A DNA stretch of 64,000 nt from Hymenobacter gelipurpurascens. GTDB taxonomy: Bacteria > Bacteroidota > Bacteroidia > Cytophagales > Hymenobacteraceae. Shown one piece after another: positions 51,566 to 60,420 of this stretch; positions within the stretch are counted from its first letter, which is position 1, and every line of letters starts with the position of its first letter. Below the pieces are notes generated by a model. It did no database searches and was not told the DNA's origin. It saw only the letters and a list, made by a program, of their open reading frames with translations. Location: contig NZ_FYEW01000001.1 in the NCBI RefSeq assembly GCF_900187375.1, positions 2,108,001 through 2,172,000 on the forward strand. Direction: 5' to 3'. Both the position numbers and the translations under genes were made by a program.

Positions 51566-51712
51566 GGGGCAGCGGGGCAGAGCAGGCAAATTAGGCGGCA
51601 AGGTACTAGGTAACGGGATACGCTACGGGTAGCCTGGCCCTTATGATAACGCGCTAGGCCACCCCCACAGGAAACTGCGGAGCCTGGCACACTACGGGCC
51701 GGCTCAAAAAAC

Positions 51713-51720
51713 TATCTTTG
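51713..51720 (+). promoter_or_regulatory. -7 box TATCTTTG for the symporter
   Basis: An exact TAnnTTTG match 38 bases before the ATG at 51759; no clear -33 box. Confidence 0.45.
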
Positions 51721-51758
51721 CCTGATTCCCGCCATTCTTTTTCCCCTGATTGCTGCGC

Positions 51759-53177
51759 ATGAAGTTTTCGCGACTCGCACCTCTCGTTCTTGTTTTATTT
51801 GTTCTCGCAGCCATTCTGACGGCGCTGGCGGGCTACAACCTGGTGGCGCTGCCCGATGCTGTGCCCACTATAGCCCGTTGGCTGGCCATAGCTGCCGCGG
51901 TAGCGCTGGCCTTTCAGCGGCGCTCCGTTACGTTCTGGATTGTGGTAAGCATGCTGGTTGGTGCCGAAATCGGGCACGACTACCCTGGGCAGGCCGTACA
52001 GCTGAAAGTTCTCAGCGACGTTTTCCTGCGTCTGGTGAAAACCATTATTGCGCCGCTGGTATTTGCTACGCTGGTAGTAGGCATTGCAGGCCACGCCGAT
52101 CTGAAGCAGGTGGGCAAAATGGGCCTCAAAGCCCTGATTTATTTTGAAGTGGTCACCACATTTGCCTTGTTTATTGGCTTGGGTGCTATCAACTTGACCC
52201 GCGCCGGCGAAGGTGTAGACCGCAGTGGTATTGCCGCCGATACGGAGCAGCTGGCCACCGTGAAGCAATCCACAGCCGATATCATTCTGCACATCTTCCC
52301 CGAAAACATTGCCAAATCGGTAGCTGAGGGGCAGGTACTGCAGGTGGTGGTGTTTGCCATCATCTTCGCCATAGGCCTGGCTATGGTGCACCAGAAGCAC
52401 CGCCTGCCCATGCTGCAAATCACGGAGAGCTTGTCGGAGGTGATGTTCAAGTTCACCAACGTCGTGATGTTCTTCGCGCCTTTCGGCGTGGGTGGCGCTA
52501 TGGCCTACACGGTAGGCAAGATGGGTTTCGCACCCCTGTATAATGCCTTTAAGCTACTCCTGACGCTGTATGGAGCCCTCACGGCTTTCCTGCTGCTGGT
52601 GCTCGTGCCCATTGCCCTGATTGCCCGCATCCCGCTGAAGCGCTTTGTGCTGGCCATTGCAGAGCCCGTTAGTATTGCTTTTGCCACTACCTCATCGGAG
52701 GCAGCGCTGCCCCGGGCCATGGAGGCCATGATGGGGATGGGCGTACCACGCCGTATTGTGGCTTTCGTAATGCCTACTGGCTACTCTTTCAACCTCGATG
52801 GCACCACGCTTTACCTGTCTCTGGCGGCCGTTTTTGTGGCCCAGGCCGCCGGCGTAGAGCTTTCTTTCGGACAGCAATTGGTGATGGTATTTACACTGAT
52901 GCTCACGAGCAAAGGTGTGGCGGGCGTACCGCGTGCTTCCTTGGTGATTCTGCTGGCCACGGTAGCTTCTTTCAACCTGCCGGCTTGGCCCGTGTTCATT
53001 ATTCTGGGCATTGATGCCCTCATGGACATGGCCCGCACCGCCGTGAACGTGATAGGCAACTGCCTGGCTACCGCAGTAGTAGCTCGTTGGGAAGGAGAGT
53101 TTATTGATAATTATGTAGCCCCGCCGCTAGAACAGCTGGAGGAGGTCGATAGCGCATTGGCACACTCGGCTCACTAG
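51759..53177 (+). CDS. Dicarboxylate/amino acid:cation symporter (DAACS family)
   Basis: A 472-residue inner-membrane protein from ATG 51759, with eight helices and two re-entrant hairpins. The family motifs are complete: VFLRLVKTIIAPLVFATLVVG, the serine-rich hairpin AFATTSSEAALPRAME, the sodium-site NLDGTTLYLSLAAVFVAQ, and the second hairpin LMLTSKGVAGVPRAS followed by GIDALMDMARTAVNVIGN. The last motif includes the substrate Asp and Asn. It moves C4-dicarboxylates, aspartate or glutamate with Na+ or H+. The choice among these is not possible by eye. Monocistronic, ending at a strong terminator. Confidence 0.95.
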   Translation: MKFSRLAPLVLVLFVLAAILTALAGYNLVALPDAVPTIARWLAIAAAVALAFQRRSVTFWIVVSMLVGAEIGHDYPGQAVQLKVLSDVFLRLVKTIIAPLVFATLVVGIAGHADLKQVGKMGLKALIYFEVVTTFALFIGLGAINLTRAGEGVDRSGIAADTEQLATVKQSTADIILHIFPENIAKSVAEGQVLQVVVFAIIFAIGLAMVHQKHRLPMLQITESLSEVMFKFTNVVMFFAPFGVGGAMAYTVGKMGFAPLYNAFKLLLTLYGALTAFLLLVLVPIALIARIPLKRFVLAIAEPVSIAFATTSSEAALPRAMEAMMGMGVPRRIVAFVMPTGYSFNLDGTTLYLSLAAVFVAQAAGVELSFGQQLVMVFTLMLTSKGVAGVPRASLVILLATVASFNLPAWPVFIILGIDALMDMARTAVNVIGNCLATAVVARWEGEFIDNYVAPPLEQLEEVDSALAHSAH

Positions 53178-53202
53178 TTTCCGGGAGGCGTCATGTAGGA
53201 AG

Positions 53203-53239
53203 AAAAGCCCCGCAGCTGTCAGTAGCTGCGGGGCTTTTT
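53203..53239 (+). terminator. Intrinsic terminator of the symporter
   Basis: Perfect 15-bp arms AAAAGCCCCGCAGCT and AGCTGCGGGGCTTTT around a 6-base loop, then T. The next 160 bases are very AT-rich (for example 53272-53332) and probably hold the promoter of the following gene. Confidence 0.92.
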
Positions 53240-53402
53240 GCATTTCGCTTGGAGTAGTTGTACTTTTCGATAATTAAAGATTTAAATTCAATATATTATA
53301 TATATTAGAAGAATGTTTATATCTTTAATCATCTCTTAGCGGAACCCAACTGACTGTTCTTGGGGTTGCGGCTGGAAATTATTCAACTGAGACTGACTGC
53401 TT

Positions 53403-54056
53403 ATGATGCTTGCGCACCGGTACTCGTGTATTCTCCTGTCGGCTTTGCCGCTGTTGGCTGGTTGTAAATCATCAGAGAAAGCTCTTTACGGGGCTACTCA
53501 CTCCAACTACTCCGTATCAATTGGTAAGCTGCCCCGGCTGGAAGCCGTGGTAGAAGCCGGCCCGCTGAATGCAACCGAAGGCGCGTTGCCCGATGATGCC
53601 CCGAAGGTGTTTCGTCAGGAACTGGCCTACCATCTAGCCGAGCCGCAGGACAGCATTGGATACGGCTACGCCAAGCTCATCGTCACGCAGGCGGAGGTAA
53701 CGCGCACTGGGCGGGCCCTGCAGGCGTTCCAGATGATGACGCTCATGACGCCCAGCTTGTTTGGCCTCCCGCTGGAATGGTACCGCACCCAGGTAAAAGC
53801 CGAAGTCCAGATTATCAATTCTCAGGGCGAAGTGGTAGGCACTTATTCCGGCACCGGCCGCAGCAAAGTGCGCGTAGCCATGTACCACGGCTACAGCCAG
53901 ACTGCCGCGCCGCGCCTCGCCGACGTGCAAGGCCTACGCCTGGCCCTCGACCAGATTCGTCCTCAGTTAGACACGGCTGCGCTTGGACTGCGAGAAAAAC
54001 TGCAGAAAGCTGGTCCGCTGGAAGAAGTGCTGGGCTCTGCCCACACCGACGAATAA
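53403..54056 (+). CDS. Lipoprotein of unknown function
   Basis: A 217-residue protein with leader ILLSALPLLAGCKSS, a classical lipobox (LAGC). The mature part includes VSIGKLPRLEAVVEAGPLN, GYGYAKLIVTQAEVTRTGRALQ and KAEVQIINSQGEVVGTYSGTG, an alpha/beta pattern seen in small outer-membrane lipoproteins of this phylum. I do not recognise the family. The first two codons are both ATG; either may be used. Monocistronic. Confidence 0.78.
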   Translation: MMLAHRYSCILLSALPLLAGCKSSEKALYGATHSNYSVSIGKLPRLEAVVEAGPLNATEGALPDDAPKVFRQELAYHLAEPQDSIGYGYAKLIVTQAEVTRTGRALQAFQMMTLMTPSLFGLPLEWYRTQVKAEVQIINSQGEVVGTYSGTGRSKVRVAMYHGYSQTAAPRLADVQGLRLALDQIRPQLDTAALGLREKLQKAGPLEEVLGSAHTDE

Positions 54057-54113
54057 TGCCTTTCTAGTGTGCTTTTGCCGGTAGGCCTCTCCCCTAGTCA
54101 CTTCCCTACACCA

Positions 54114-54146
54114 CCGCCCCGAATATACTTCGGGGCGGTTTTTTTA
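54114..54146 (+). terminator. Intrinsic terminator
   Basis: CCGCCCCG and CGGGGCGG around a 9-base loop, followed by eight T. Confidence 0.9.
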
Positions 54147-54231
54147 TGCCCGTTTTAAACCTGGCCTGGCCCTAACCATCTATGCAACAAAGCCACTAAG
54201 AATTACTCCTCTACTTCCCTATTTCAGGTTC

Positions 54232-55125
54232 ATGCAAACTAAATTAATAACCAAGCTAGGCCTATTGCTGGCGGTGTTGTTTACCAGCTTCACGGGTTGG
54301 GCCCAAGCTACCCAGAATACGCAGGGCACCAGCCGCCCGGCTCGCCGGGCAGTGCAGGCCTACGTGCAGCAGAACGTGCTACCCGTAGTGCGGCAGCAGC
54401 GCCAGAAGCTGGAGCCACAGCTGAGCTCTTCCGACAAGGCCCAGCTGGCCGTGTATCGTAGCCAGTTTCAGGAATTGCGCCAGCGCGGCAAAGCGCTTCG
54501 CCAAAGCTTCCGGCCCGCCGGCCCGGCCCCGCAAAGCCAGCGCCCGGAGCTAACGGAAACACAGAAACAGCAGCTCCAAAAGCTACAGGACGAGAATAAA
54601 GCATTGCAGCGGGAAGTGGCGAAGCTGGCCCAGAAGTACGAAGGCGACATTGCCCGGTTATCGCAGGAAATTCAGCCCCAGAAGGAAAAGTGGGCCACCG
54701 ACCTGAAGGCACTGCTCCTGCAAAACACTACCCCCGAGCAGCAGGAAAAGATGAAACATTTCGGCAGAAAAGGCCGCCGCAACAGCGCCACTGCCCGTTT
54801 CTTCCGCCCATCTACCTTCCTGCTCATGAACCCGACTGCTCCAGCTGCCCCGGCATCTCGCGCGGCGGAAAGCAGCAGCTCGGTGTACCCAAACCCGGTT
54901 ACTCCTACCAGCCAGCTGAGCTACGAGGTAAAGAAAGCAGGGCCGGTTTCGATAGAGCTGCTTGATAGCCGCGGCAACACGCTGCGCACCGTAGCGCAGG
55001 AAGCCAAGAAGGAAAAAGGCACCTACACCGTGCCCGCAAACCTAAGCGACCTGGCCAATGGCATTTACTATTTCAAGATTGTGACGAAGAGCGGCACGGA
55101 AACACGCCGCTTCGTGAAAGAGTAG
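54232..55125 (+). CDS. Type IX secretion cargo protein with coiled-coil body
   Basis: A 297-residue protein. Signal peptide (LGLLLAVLFTSFTGWAQ) is followed by about 130 residues of Gln/Lys/Arg-rich helix, likely coiled coil (VVRQQRQKLEPQLSSSDKAQ; TQKQQLQKLQDENKALQREV), then a Pro/Ala linker. The last ~75 residues form a T9SS type A sorting domain: VYPNPVTPTSQLSYEV, ISIELLD-like strand, and the end IYYFKIVTKSGTETRRFVKE. It should be exported by the type IX system and attached to the surface or released. The body resembles Spy/CpxP-like helices, but lacks a clear LTxxQ repeat. Confidence 0.9.
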   Translation: MQTKLITKLGLLLAVLFTSFTGWAQATQNTQGTSRPARRAVQAYVQQNVLPVVRQQRQKLEPQLSSSDKAQLAVYRSQFQELRQRGKALRQSFRPAGPAPQSQRPELTETQKQQLQKLQDENKALQREVAKLAQKYEGDIARLSQEIQPQKEKWATDLKALLLQNTTPEQQEKMKHFGRKGRRNSATARFFRPSTFLLMNPTAPAAPASRAAESSSSVYPNPVTPTSQLSYEVKKAGPVSIELLDSRGNTLRTVAQEAKKEKGTYTVPANLSDLANGIYYFKIVTKSGTETRRFVKE

Positions 55126-55180
55126 CACAACCTCAGCTGGGAGCGGCAAACTCAATAACCAGCAAACCAGTTACGTTACT

Positions 55181-55209
55181 AGGCCAGTCCGATTCGGGCT
55201 GGCCTTTTT
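55181..55209 (+). terminator. Terminator containing the TAGGCCAGT motif
   Basis: AGGCCAGTCCG and CGGGCTGGCCT (one G-T pair), 3-base loop, then TTTTT. The left arm carries the over-represented motif. Confidence 0.85.
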
Positions 55210-55279
55210 CGTGGGGGTTGGTGGCCTTATGGTGGACTGCAGTGGTTCAACTACGCTACTAGCCCTATCTTTACACACT

Positions 55280-55822
55280 ATGCTGCGCTCCTTCTTTACC
55301 TGGCTTTTACTCCTAACTTCTTCCGTACTTGTTGCGGCCTGCTGCGGCTCCGTGGCCTGCGACTGCAATGATGGCTACGCCGATGCCGTATCGTTTACGT
55401 TCGATATGACTTCGGCTTCAACTGGCAAGCCCTTCACGCTGGAGGAGCTGGATACTGTGTATCTGGTGCGGAGCTTTCTGCGCGACACTGCCAAAGTACC
55501 TACCCCCGATACGGTGTTTGTCGTGCGGGCCGATACGGCTCGTTTGCGGCCGATCATCCTCAACACCAATGCTCCCTTCACACTGGCCAACAACCGCAAA
55601 ATAGATCAGTACAGATACAAGCTCTACCTCGGCAAACGGAAAAAGCCCACCTATACTTTACTACTGGACAGCATCGACCTAGCAGGCCGGTACCAGGCCG
55701 ATGGCTGCTGCACCTGCTACCAGAGCACGCGCCGGATTATTTATCCCACGGGCCAATCTCCTTTTGATGTCACTGACGAGACCGGCCAAAATGAGCTGGT
55801 GCCGTTTATCCTGAAGCGCTGA
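55280..55822 (+). CDS. Cys-rich lipoprotein-like secreted protein
   Basis: From ATG 55280 the product has 180 residues. The leader FFTWLLLLTSSVLVAACCGS has a lipobox-like AACC, followed by SVACDCNDGYADAVSF, giving five early cysteines. Later, QADGCCTCYQSTRRI adds three more, so the mature protein may carry disulfides or bind metal. The middle is beta-rich (DTVYLVRSFLRDTAKVP; DTVFVVRADTARLRPIIL). Open frame upstream of 55280 has no leader and is ignored. Family not recognised. Confidence 0.78.
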   Translation: MLRSFFTWLLLLTSSVLVAACCGSVACDCNDGYADAVSFTFDMTSASTGKPFTLEELDTVYLVRSFLRDTAKVPTPDTVFVVRADTARLRPIILNTNAPFTLANNRKIDQYRYKLYLGKRKKPTYTLLLDSIDLAGRYQADGCCTCYQSTRRIIYPTGQSPFDVTDETGQNELVPFILKR

Positions 55823-55972
55823 GCAGCAGTTCTAGCCCAGGTGGCCTAGGCCAGTCCGGCAGCAGCGCTCTTCCGTTCAACGCCCTACGGTTGTGGTGCG
55901 TATAAGAATCATCTCTTTGCCGCGCGGCTTTCTGCCCGCGGGCTGTTTTCGGAGACCCTGCTTGTTGGCTAT

Positions 55973-58300
55973 ATGCTTAAAGATCCTGTTGCTCGCGTGG
56001 CCTCGGCCATTTTCCCTTTCCAGACTACTCTAAGTCTGGAGCCCCTTATTGCTTACTGGAAGAGTCGTGAGCAGGCTACCAATGTCGGCGTAGCGCAGCT
56101 GGCACGTTCCATTGGCGAGCAGGTAGCCCAGGAGCCCTGGTGCCGTGGCCCCATCACCGACCTCACGCAGCTGGAGTGCAACTGCGACCTGGTGGAAACG
56201 CTGATGCTGGCGGTATTCCCGCCTTCCTCATTCCTGACCGATATCAGTGGGGCCATTCCGCCCTTCCAGCGCTACAGCTTCTACCACACGGCCCGCTTTG
56301 CGGAGGTGCTGCTGAATGCTGGCCAAACCATTAAGCAGCCGCTTAATATTGATGCCACTACGCTGGAGGTGTACACCACCCGCATGGCCTACCAGCTGAT
56401 TCTGGAAAAGGTATACGGCATCCATATTCCGATGCAGGGCGCCATCATTTTCACGGTGCCCGACTACAGCATAGGCCTATACCGGCATTATAGCGTCAAT
56501 TTCAACTCTACTTTCCTGGATGTGTACATCCATGGCGAGAAACCGACGCTGACGCCCGAACAGCTGGAACTACTCACCCACAATCTGCACCGCGCCGACC
56601 TGTGGCAGGAGCTGCTGCCGCCCGAGCGGTTTGAGCTCTCGGGCTTTAATATTCTGCAGCTGGTAGACGTAACGGAGCAGGAAATTCTGTCGGAGCTGAA
56701 ATACGACTTGCTGGAGCGTGATGTGCTGCAAGCCTCCGACCGCCTGGAGCAGATTCAGGAGAAGCTCCGCGTGTTGTTCGGCAGGCCGTTTCTGCAGCTC
56801 GGTATTGCGGCCTACGACGAGAAGAAAAAGGCCTTTGTGGACTTCGGCCGCAAAATCAACCACAGCTTCCTGACCAAGCAGCTCCACAACCAGGACGCCG
56901 ACTCGGGCTTCCGGCAGATTTACAGCCGGCTCTGGCAAGACCGCCAGCCCCTGGTGCTTGAAGACGTGGAGAAGGCCGATATCCCCGAGGATTTGCGCGA
57001 GCAAATTCTGAGCCTGGGCATTCGGTCGGCCATTCTGGCCCTGTTGCCTTACGGCGACGATACCGTAGGCCTATTGGAGCTGGGCTCACCCAACGTGGGC
57101 GACCTCGACGAGTTCAGCCTGGAAAACGTGAATCAGTTTGTGCCGCTGTTTGCCGTGGCGGTAAAGCGCAACGCTGAGGAAATTCAGACGCGGGTGCAGG
57201 CCATCATCAAGGAGAAATTCACGGCTCTGCATCCTACTATGGAGTGGCGCTTCACGAACGCCGCCCAAAACCTGCTGCAAAAGATCGACGACGGCAACAA
57301 AAACGCCGAGATGGAAGACATCGTGTTCCATGAGGTGTATCCGCTGCACGGCTCTTCCGACGTGCGCGGCAGCAGCACGGCCCGCAACGAAGCCATTCAG
57401 GGCGACTTGATTGAGCACCTCACGCTGGCCAACCGGGTCCTCAAAAAAGCCTCTGAGTTTCAGCAACTGCCTATTCTGGATGAACTGAAGTTCTACGTCA
57501 GCAAGAACCTGCGGCGCCTGCGCCAGGGCATCCTGACCGGCGACGAGGTGAGCATTTTTGAGTCACTGAAGACCGAGGTAGAGCCGCTGTTCAACTACCT
57601 GGCGCAAAATGCGCCGGAACTACGGCCAGTAGTGGAGCAGTACTGGACCAATATTGACCCGGAGCTAGGTATCCTGTACAAGCGGCGCAAAGCGTTTGAG
57701 CAAAGCACCATGATGCTCAACGATGCCGTCAGCGATTTTCTGGATGAGGAAGAAGCCAAGGCGCAGCTCATGTATCCGCACTATTTCCAGCGCTTCAAGA
57801 CCGATGGCGTGGAGCACAACATCTACGTGGGCGCCTCGCTGGTGGAGAACAAGCCGTTTGACCTGGTTTTCCTTAAAAACCTGCGCCTGTGGCAATTGCT
57901 GGTGATGGTGGAAATTACGCAGCGCACCGCTGCGCTTAAGGATAAACTGCCGCTGCCCCTGGAAACCACCCAGCTCATCCTGATTCATAGCCAACCCCTG
58001 AGCATCCGTTTCCGGCAAGATGAGCGCCAGTTCGACGTGGATGGTGCTTACAACATCCGCTACGAAATCATCAAGAAGCGGATTGATAAAGCCACAGTGC
58101 AAGGCACCGGCGAACGGCTAACCCAGCCCGGACATATTGCCCTGGTATATACCCAGCAGCGGGAAGCCGACGAGTATTTTGAATACATCGATTACCTCCA
58201 GGACCGTGGCCTACTGGAGCCCGAACTAGAGGAGTTGGAACTGGAAGAGTTGCAAGGGGTGAAAGGCTTATTGGCCCTGCGGGTTAAGGTGAAATTGTGA
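55973..58300 (+). CDS. Large GAF-domain protein of unknown function
   Basis: A 775-residue soluble protein without signal peptide. Residues ~1-240 are mostly helical (PFQTTLSLEPLIAYWKSR; LTQLECNCDLVETLMLAVFP). Residues ~245-400 resemble a GAF domain: ILSELKYDLLERDVLQASDRL, QPLVLEDVEKADIPEDLREQ, SAILALLPYGDDTVGLLELG. The C-terminal half is helical and charged, ending in a Glu/Leu-rich stretch LLEPELEELELEELQ. There is no kinase, cyclase or DNA-binding output domain visible, so it is probably a cytoplasmic sensor or scaffold. Such proteins are common but uncharacterised in Cytophagales. Monocistronic. Confidence 0.82.
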   Translation: MLKDPVARVASAIFPFQTTLSLEPLIAYWKSREQATNVGVAQLARSIGEQVAQEPWCRGPITDLTQLECNCDLVETLMLAVFPPSSFLTDISGAIPPFQRYSFYHTARFAEVLLNAGQTIKQPLNIDATTLEVYTTRMAYQLILEKVYGIHIPMQGAIIFTVPDYSIGLYRHYSVNFNSTFLDVYIHGEKPTLTPEQLELLTHNLHRADLWQELLPPERFELSGFNILQLVDVTEQEILSELKYDLLERDVLQASDRLEQIQEKLRVLFGRPFLQLGIAAYDEKKKAFVDFGRKINHSFLTKQLHNQDADSGFRQIYSRLWQDRQPLVLEDVEKADIPEDLREQILSLGIRSAILALLPYGDDTVGLLELGSPNVGDLDEFSLENVNQFVPLFAVAVKRNAEEIQTRVQAIIKEKFTALHPTMEWRFTNAAQNLLQKIDDGNKNAEMEDIVFHEVYPLHGSSDVRGSSTARNEAIQGDLIEHLTLANRVLKKASEFQQLPILDELKFYVSKNLRRLRQGILTGDEVSIFESLKTEVEPLFNYLAQNAPELRPVVEQYWTNIDPELGILYKRRKAFEQSTMMLNDAVSDFLDEEEAKAQLMYPHYFQRFKTDGVEHNIYVGASLVENKPFDLVFLKNLRLWQLLVMVEITQRTAALKDKLPLPLETTQLILIHSQPLSIRFRQDERQFDVDGAYNIRYEIIKKRIDKATVQGTGERLTQPGHIALVYTQQREADEYFEYIDYLQDRGLLEPELEELELEELQGVKGLLALRVKVKL

Positions 58301-58349
58301 GTTTAACGTGCTGACTGGCCTAGCGGCTTGTAAAAGTGGCCTAGCAGTT

Positions 58350-58532
58350 GTCATTGCGAGGAGGCACGACGAAGCACCCGCAGGACAGCGCAGCTGATCT
58401 TTCCTTGTCGTTACACAAACAATTGACGCACAAAAAGCCCTTACCTCCACAGTGGAAGTAAGGGCTTTGAGTTTCTGTAGTATTCGGCGCGACTGGAAGG
58501 AAGGATTGCATCGTCCTTGTCCTCGCAATGAC
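58350..58532. repeat. Nested palindromic intergenic element, copy 2 (family 1)
   Basis: Outer arms GTCATTGCGAGGAGGCACG and the reverse complement ending CCTCGCAATGAC bound 183 bases, with a central hairpin at 58434-58468 (AAAGCCCTTAC and GTAAGGGCTTT). It has the same layout as 22113-22272. In the central hairpin one base pair differs as A-T in copy 1 and C-G in copy 2. It fills the gap between converging genes and may work as their terminator. Confidence 0.8.
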
Positions 58533-58568
58533 ATGTTCTAGGCCAGTCAGCACGTCAAACCCACCATT

Positions 58569-59240
58569 TCACTGAATCACCTTTGCCTCCCGCCACCATA
58601 GGCGGAGCGCGGTGCGTAGCAGAATCAGCCATACCAGCGCTATGGCAAAGCCAGCCAGCACATCGGTGGCGTAATGCACGTGCAGGTACACCCGCGTCAG
58701 GCCGATGAGTACGGCCCACATGAGCAGTAAGGCGGCCCAGGCCGGATGGTGTTCGTGGCGCCACAATACCCACGCAATGCAGCCATATAGCGCCAACCCA
58801 ATCATGGAGTGGCCGCTTGGGAAGCTGAGCCCGGACTGCGGAAACAAGGCTGTTTCGGGCCGCATGCGCTGGAAATGGGTTTTCATCAATTGGTTCAGGA
58901 TAGAAGCACCCGCTACGGCCAGCAGGATTTCCAGCCCTTCGCGCCGATGGCCTTTCAGGCGCAGAACCAACGGAAGCCCCAGGCCTACTACCACCAGGAA
59001 AGGCAGGGAAGCGAAGAAGGTGATGCTTTCTACTACTGTGGTGAGCGAAGGCCAGGCGGCCCGCAGCACATCCATTTTTCCAAAAGCCCATTGATCGAAG
59101 GCCATGGAGTTCTCCACGAACACAATGCGCGTGAGGTAGAAAAACAGTAGCCCCGATACCATGAATACCCCGCTGACCACCAGTACTTCCAACGTCAGGA
59201 GGCTGAAAAGCGCAATAAGCCGGGCAGTGAAAGATTTCAT
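58569..59240 (-). CDS. PAP2-family membrane phosphatase (paralogue 1)
   Basis: From the ATG at 59240 the product has 223 residues and about six membrane helices. The three phosphatase motifs are KTHFQRMRP, SFPSGHSMIGLALY and TRVYLHVHYATDVLAGF, with the catalytic His in each of the last two. Such enzymes remove phosphate from undecaprenyl pyrophosphate, PgpB-type lipids or other phospholipids on the outer face of the inner membrane. A second PAP2 gene with the same last motif lies on the other side of the tRNA, so the pair probably comes from duplication. Confidence 0.92.
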   Translation of the reverse strand: MKSFTARLIALFSLLTLEVLVVSGVFMVSGLLFFYLTRIVFVENSMAFDQWAFGKMDVLRAAWPSLTTVVESITFFASLPFLVVVGLGLPLVLRLKGHRREGLEILLAVAGASILNQLMKTHFQRMRPETALFPQSGLSFPSGHSMIGLALYGCIAWVLWRHEHHPAWAALLLMWAVLIGLTRVYLHVHYATDVLAGFAIALVWLILLRTALRLWWREAKVIQ

Positions 59241-59312
59241 AGGCCAGTAAAAAGGGCTGGAAGTTTCCAACGTAGCGCAAGGCCAGCGTGTTGGGCTTTG
59301 TGGCCTGAAAAC

Positions 59313-59345
59313 AAAAAAGCCGGTTCATTTCTGAACCGGCTTTTT
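59313..59345 (-). terminator. Terminator of the tRNA-Leu gene
   Basis: AAAAAGCCGGTTCA and TGAACCGGCTTTTT around a 4-base loop, just downstream of the tRNA 3' end on the minus strand. Confidence 0.88.
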
Positions 59346-59348
59346 CTG

Positions 59349-59430
59349 TGCGCTCGGGGAGACTCGAACTCCCACACCTTGCGGAACTGCCGCCTGAAGA
59401 CAGCGCGTCTACCAATTTCGCCACAAGCGC
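59349..59430 (-). tRNA. tRNA-Leu (anticodon CAG)
   Basis: On the minus strand the acceptor stem GCGCTTG pairs with CGAGCGC, followed by discriminator A. The D-arm region reads TGGCGAAATTGGTAGACGCG, the anticodon stem is CTGTC/GGCAG with loop TTCAGGC, so the anticodon is CAG. A long variable arm (class II, TTCCGCAAGGT) and T-arm GGGAG-TTCGAGT-CTCCC complete it. CCA is not encoded. It reads CUG codons. It sits between two PAP2 genes and has its own terminator. Confidence 0.95.
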
Positions 59431-59563
59431 ATTCCTTTCTCAACTGACAATTTCCCGTTCGGAGTGTCATTTGATGCTGCAAAGATAGCGGGCTTTTCCG
59501 ACGTATGTCAAGCTCGACCCTGAAAAAACCGTAAAAAATATCGGCAAAAATTTCATTTCCGCG

Positions 59564-60280
59564 CTATGTAGGCTGTTTTTCAGCGGCTTGCAGCTCTTTA
59601 CCGAAACGTCTTTTTGCCAGAATTTCCATTTTCTTCAGCAGCGGAATAGCCACCACCAACCAGATGGCGCCAGCCATGAAGCCCGCCAGCACATCGGTGG
59701 CGTAGTGTACGCGCAGGTATACCCGCGTCAGGCCGATAAGCACAATCAGGCTCAGTAGGCCAGTGGAAAGCCCCCAACGCCAGGCAGGAGGCCGCACGTG
59801 GGTCTGCACCAAATATATCAGTAGTCCATAGAAGGAAGCCGAAATCATGGCGTGCCCACTGGGAAAGCTCAGGCCGCTGGCCGACACCAGTGGCAGCAAG
59901 GGGCGCGGCCGGTTATAAAAATTCTTCAGCACCAGGTTCAGCGTGATACTACCCAGCGCCACAACCGGCACCAGCAACGAATACCAGCGGTGCCGACGGA
60001 TGAAAAGAAACCAGCTGATTAGCAGGAGTCCTACCACGGTGATAAAGTTGCGGGAGGCCAGAAACGTGACGCCCTCCACCCACTCCTGGCGCCCGGCCCC
60101 AAAAAGATTGCGTGTCCAGCGGAAGGCGCCGGCATCAAACGTGGCAGCATCCTGGTCGAATACCTCGCGGCCTAGCGCCAGAAAGGCTACTACGCCAATA
60201 GTCCCCAACGTAAGGGCAAGTGCGAATTCTGTAACAAAAAGCGTGATCCCAGCCAGTAGCCGACGAAAATGGTTGGTCAT
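59564..60280 (-). CDS. PAP2-family membrane phosphatase (paralogue 2)
   Basis: A 238-residue membrane protein with about six helices. Motifs are NFYNRPRPLL (KxxxxxxRP-like, with K at NLVLKNFY), SFPSGHAMISASFYG and TRVYLRVHYATDVLAGFMAG. It resembles paralogue 1 in motif order and in the last motif, but differs in most other positions. The positively charged C-terminus (LKKMEILAKRRFGKEL) is probably cytoplasmic. Likely substrate is a lipid pyrophosphate or phosphate; no specific one can be named. Confidence 0.92.
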   Translation of the reverse strand: MTNHFRRLLAGITLFVTEFALALTLGTIGVVAFLALGREVFDQDAATFDAGAFRWTRNLFGAGRQEWVEGVTFLASRNFITVVGLLLISWFLFIRRHRWYSLLVPVVALGSITLNLVLKNFYNRPRPLLPLVSASGLSFPSGHAMISASFYGLLIYLVQTHVRPPAWRWGLSTGLLSLIVLIGLTRVYLRVHYATDVLAGFMAGAIWLVVAIPLLKKMEILAKRRFGKELQAAEKQPT

Positions 60281-60420
60281 AGGAAAGCCGAAGTAAACCC
60301 AGGCCTACAGCGCGGGTTGCCTGCTACCTTACGAATACTAGGCGAAGAAAGGTGAGCTTGCGTATTCTTGGGCCAGTGAGTGGCCTATGGCGCAACCTTC
60401 CCTAGGCCACCTTGCCCACT

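Noticed and set aside
53272..53332. AT-rich stretch as a possible replication origin
   Set aside because: It is only about 60 bases long, with no DnaA boxes, and the neighbours are not origin genes. It is more likely promoter sequence for the next gene.
59349..59430. tRNA-Leu as an integration site
   Set aside because: No integrase, phage gene or repeated tRNA 3' end is visible on either side; the neighbours are ordinary chromosomal genes.
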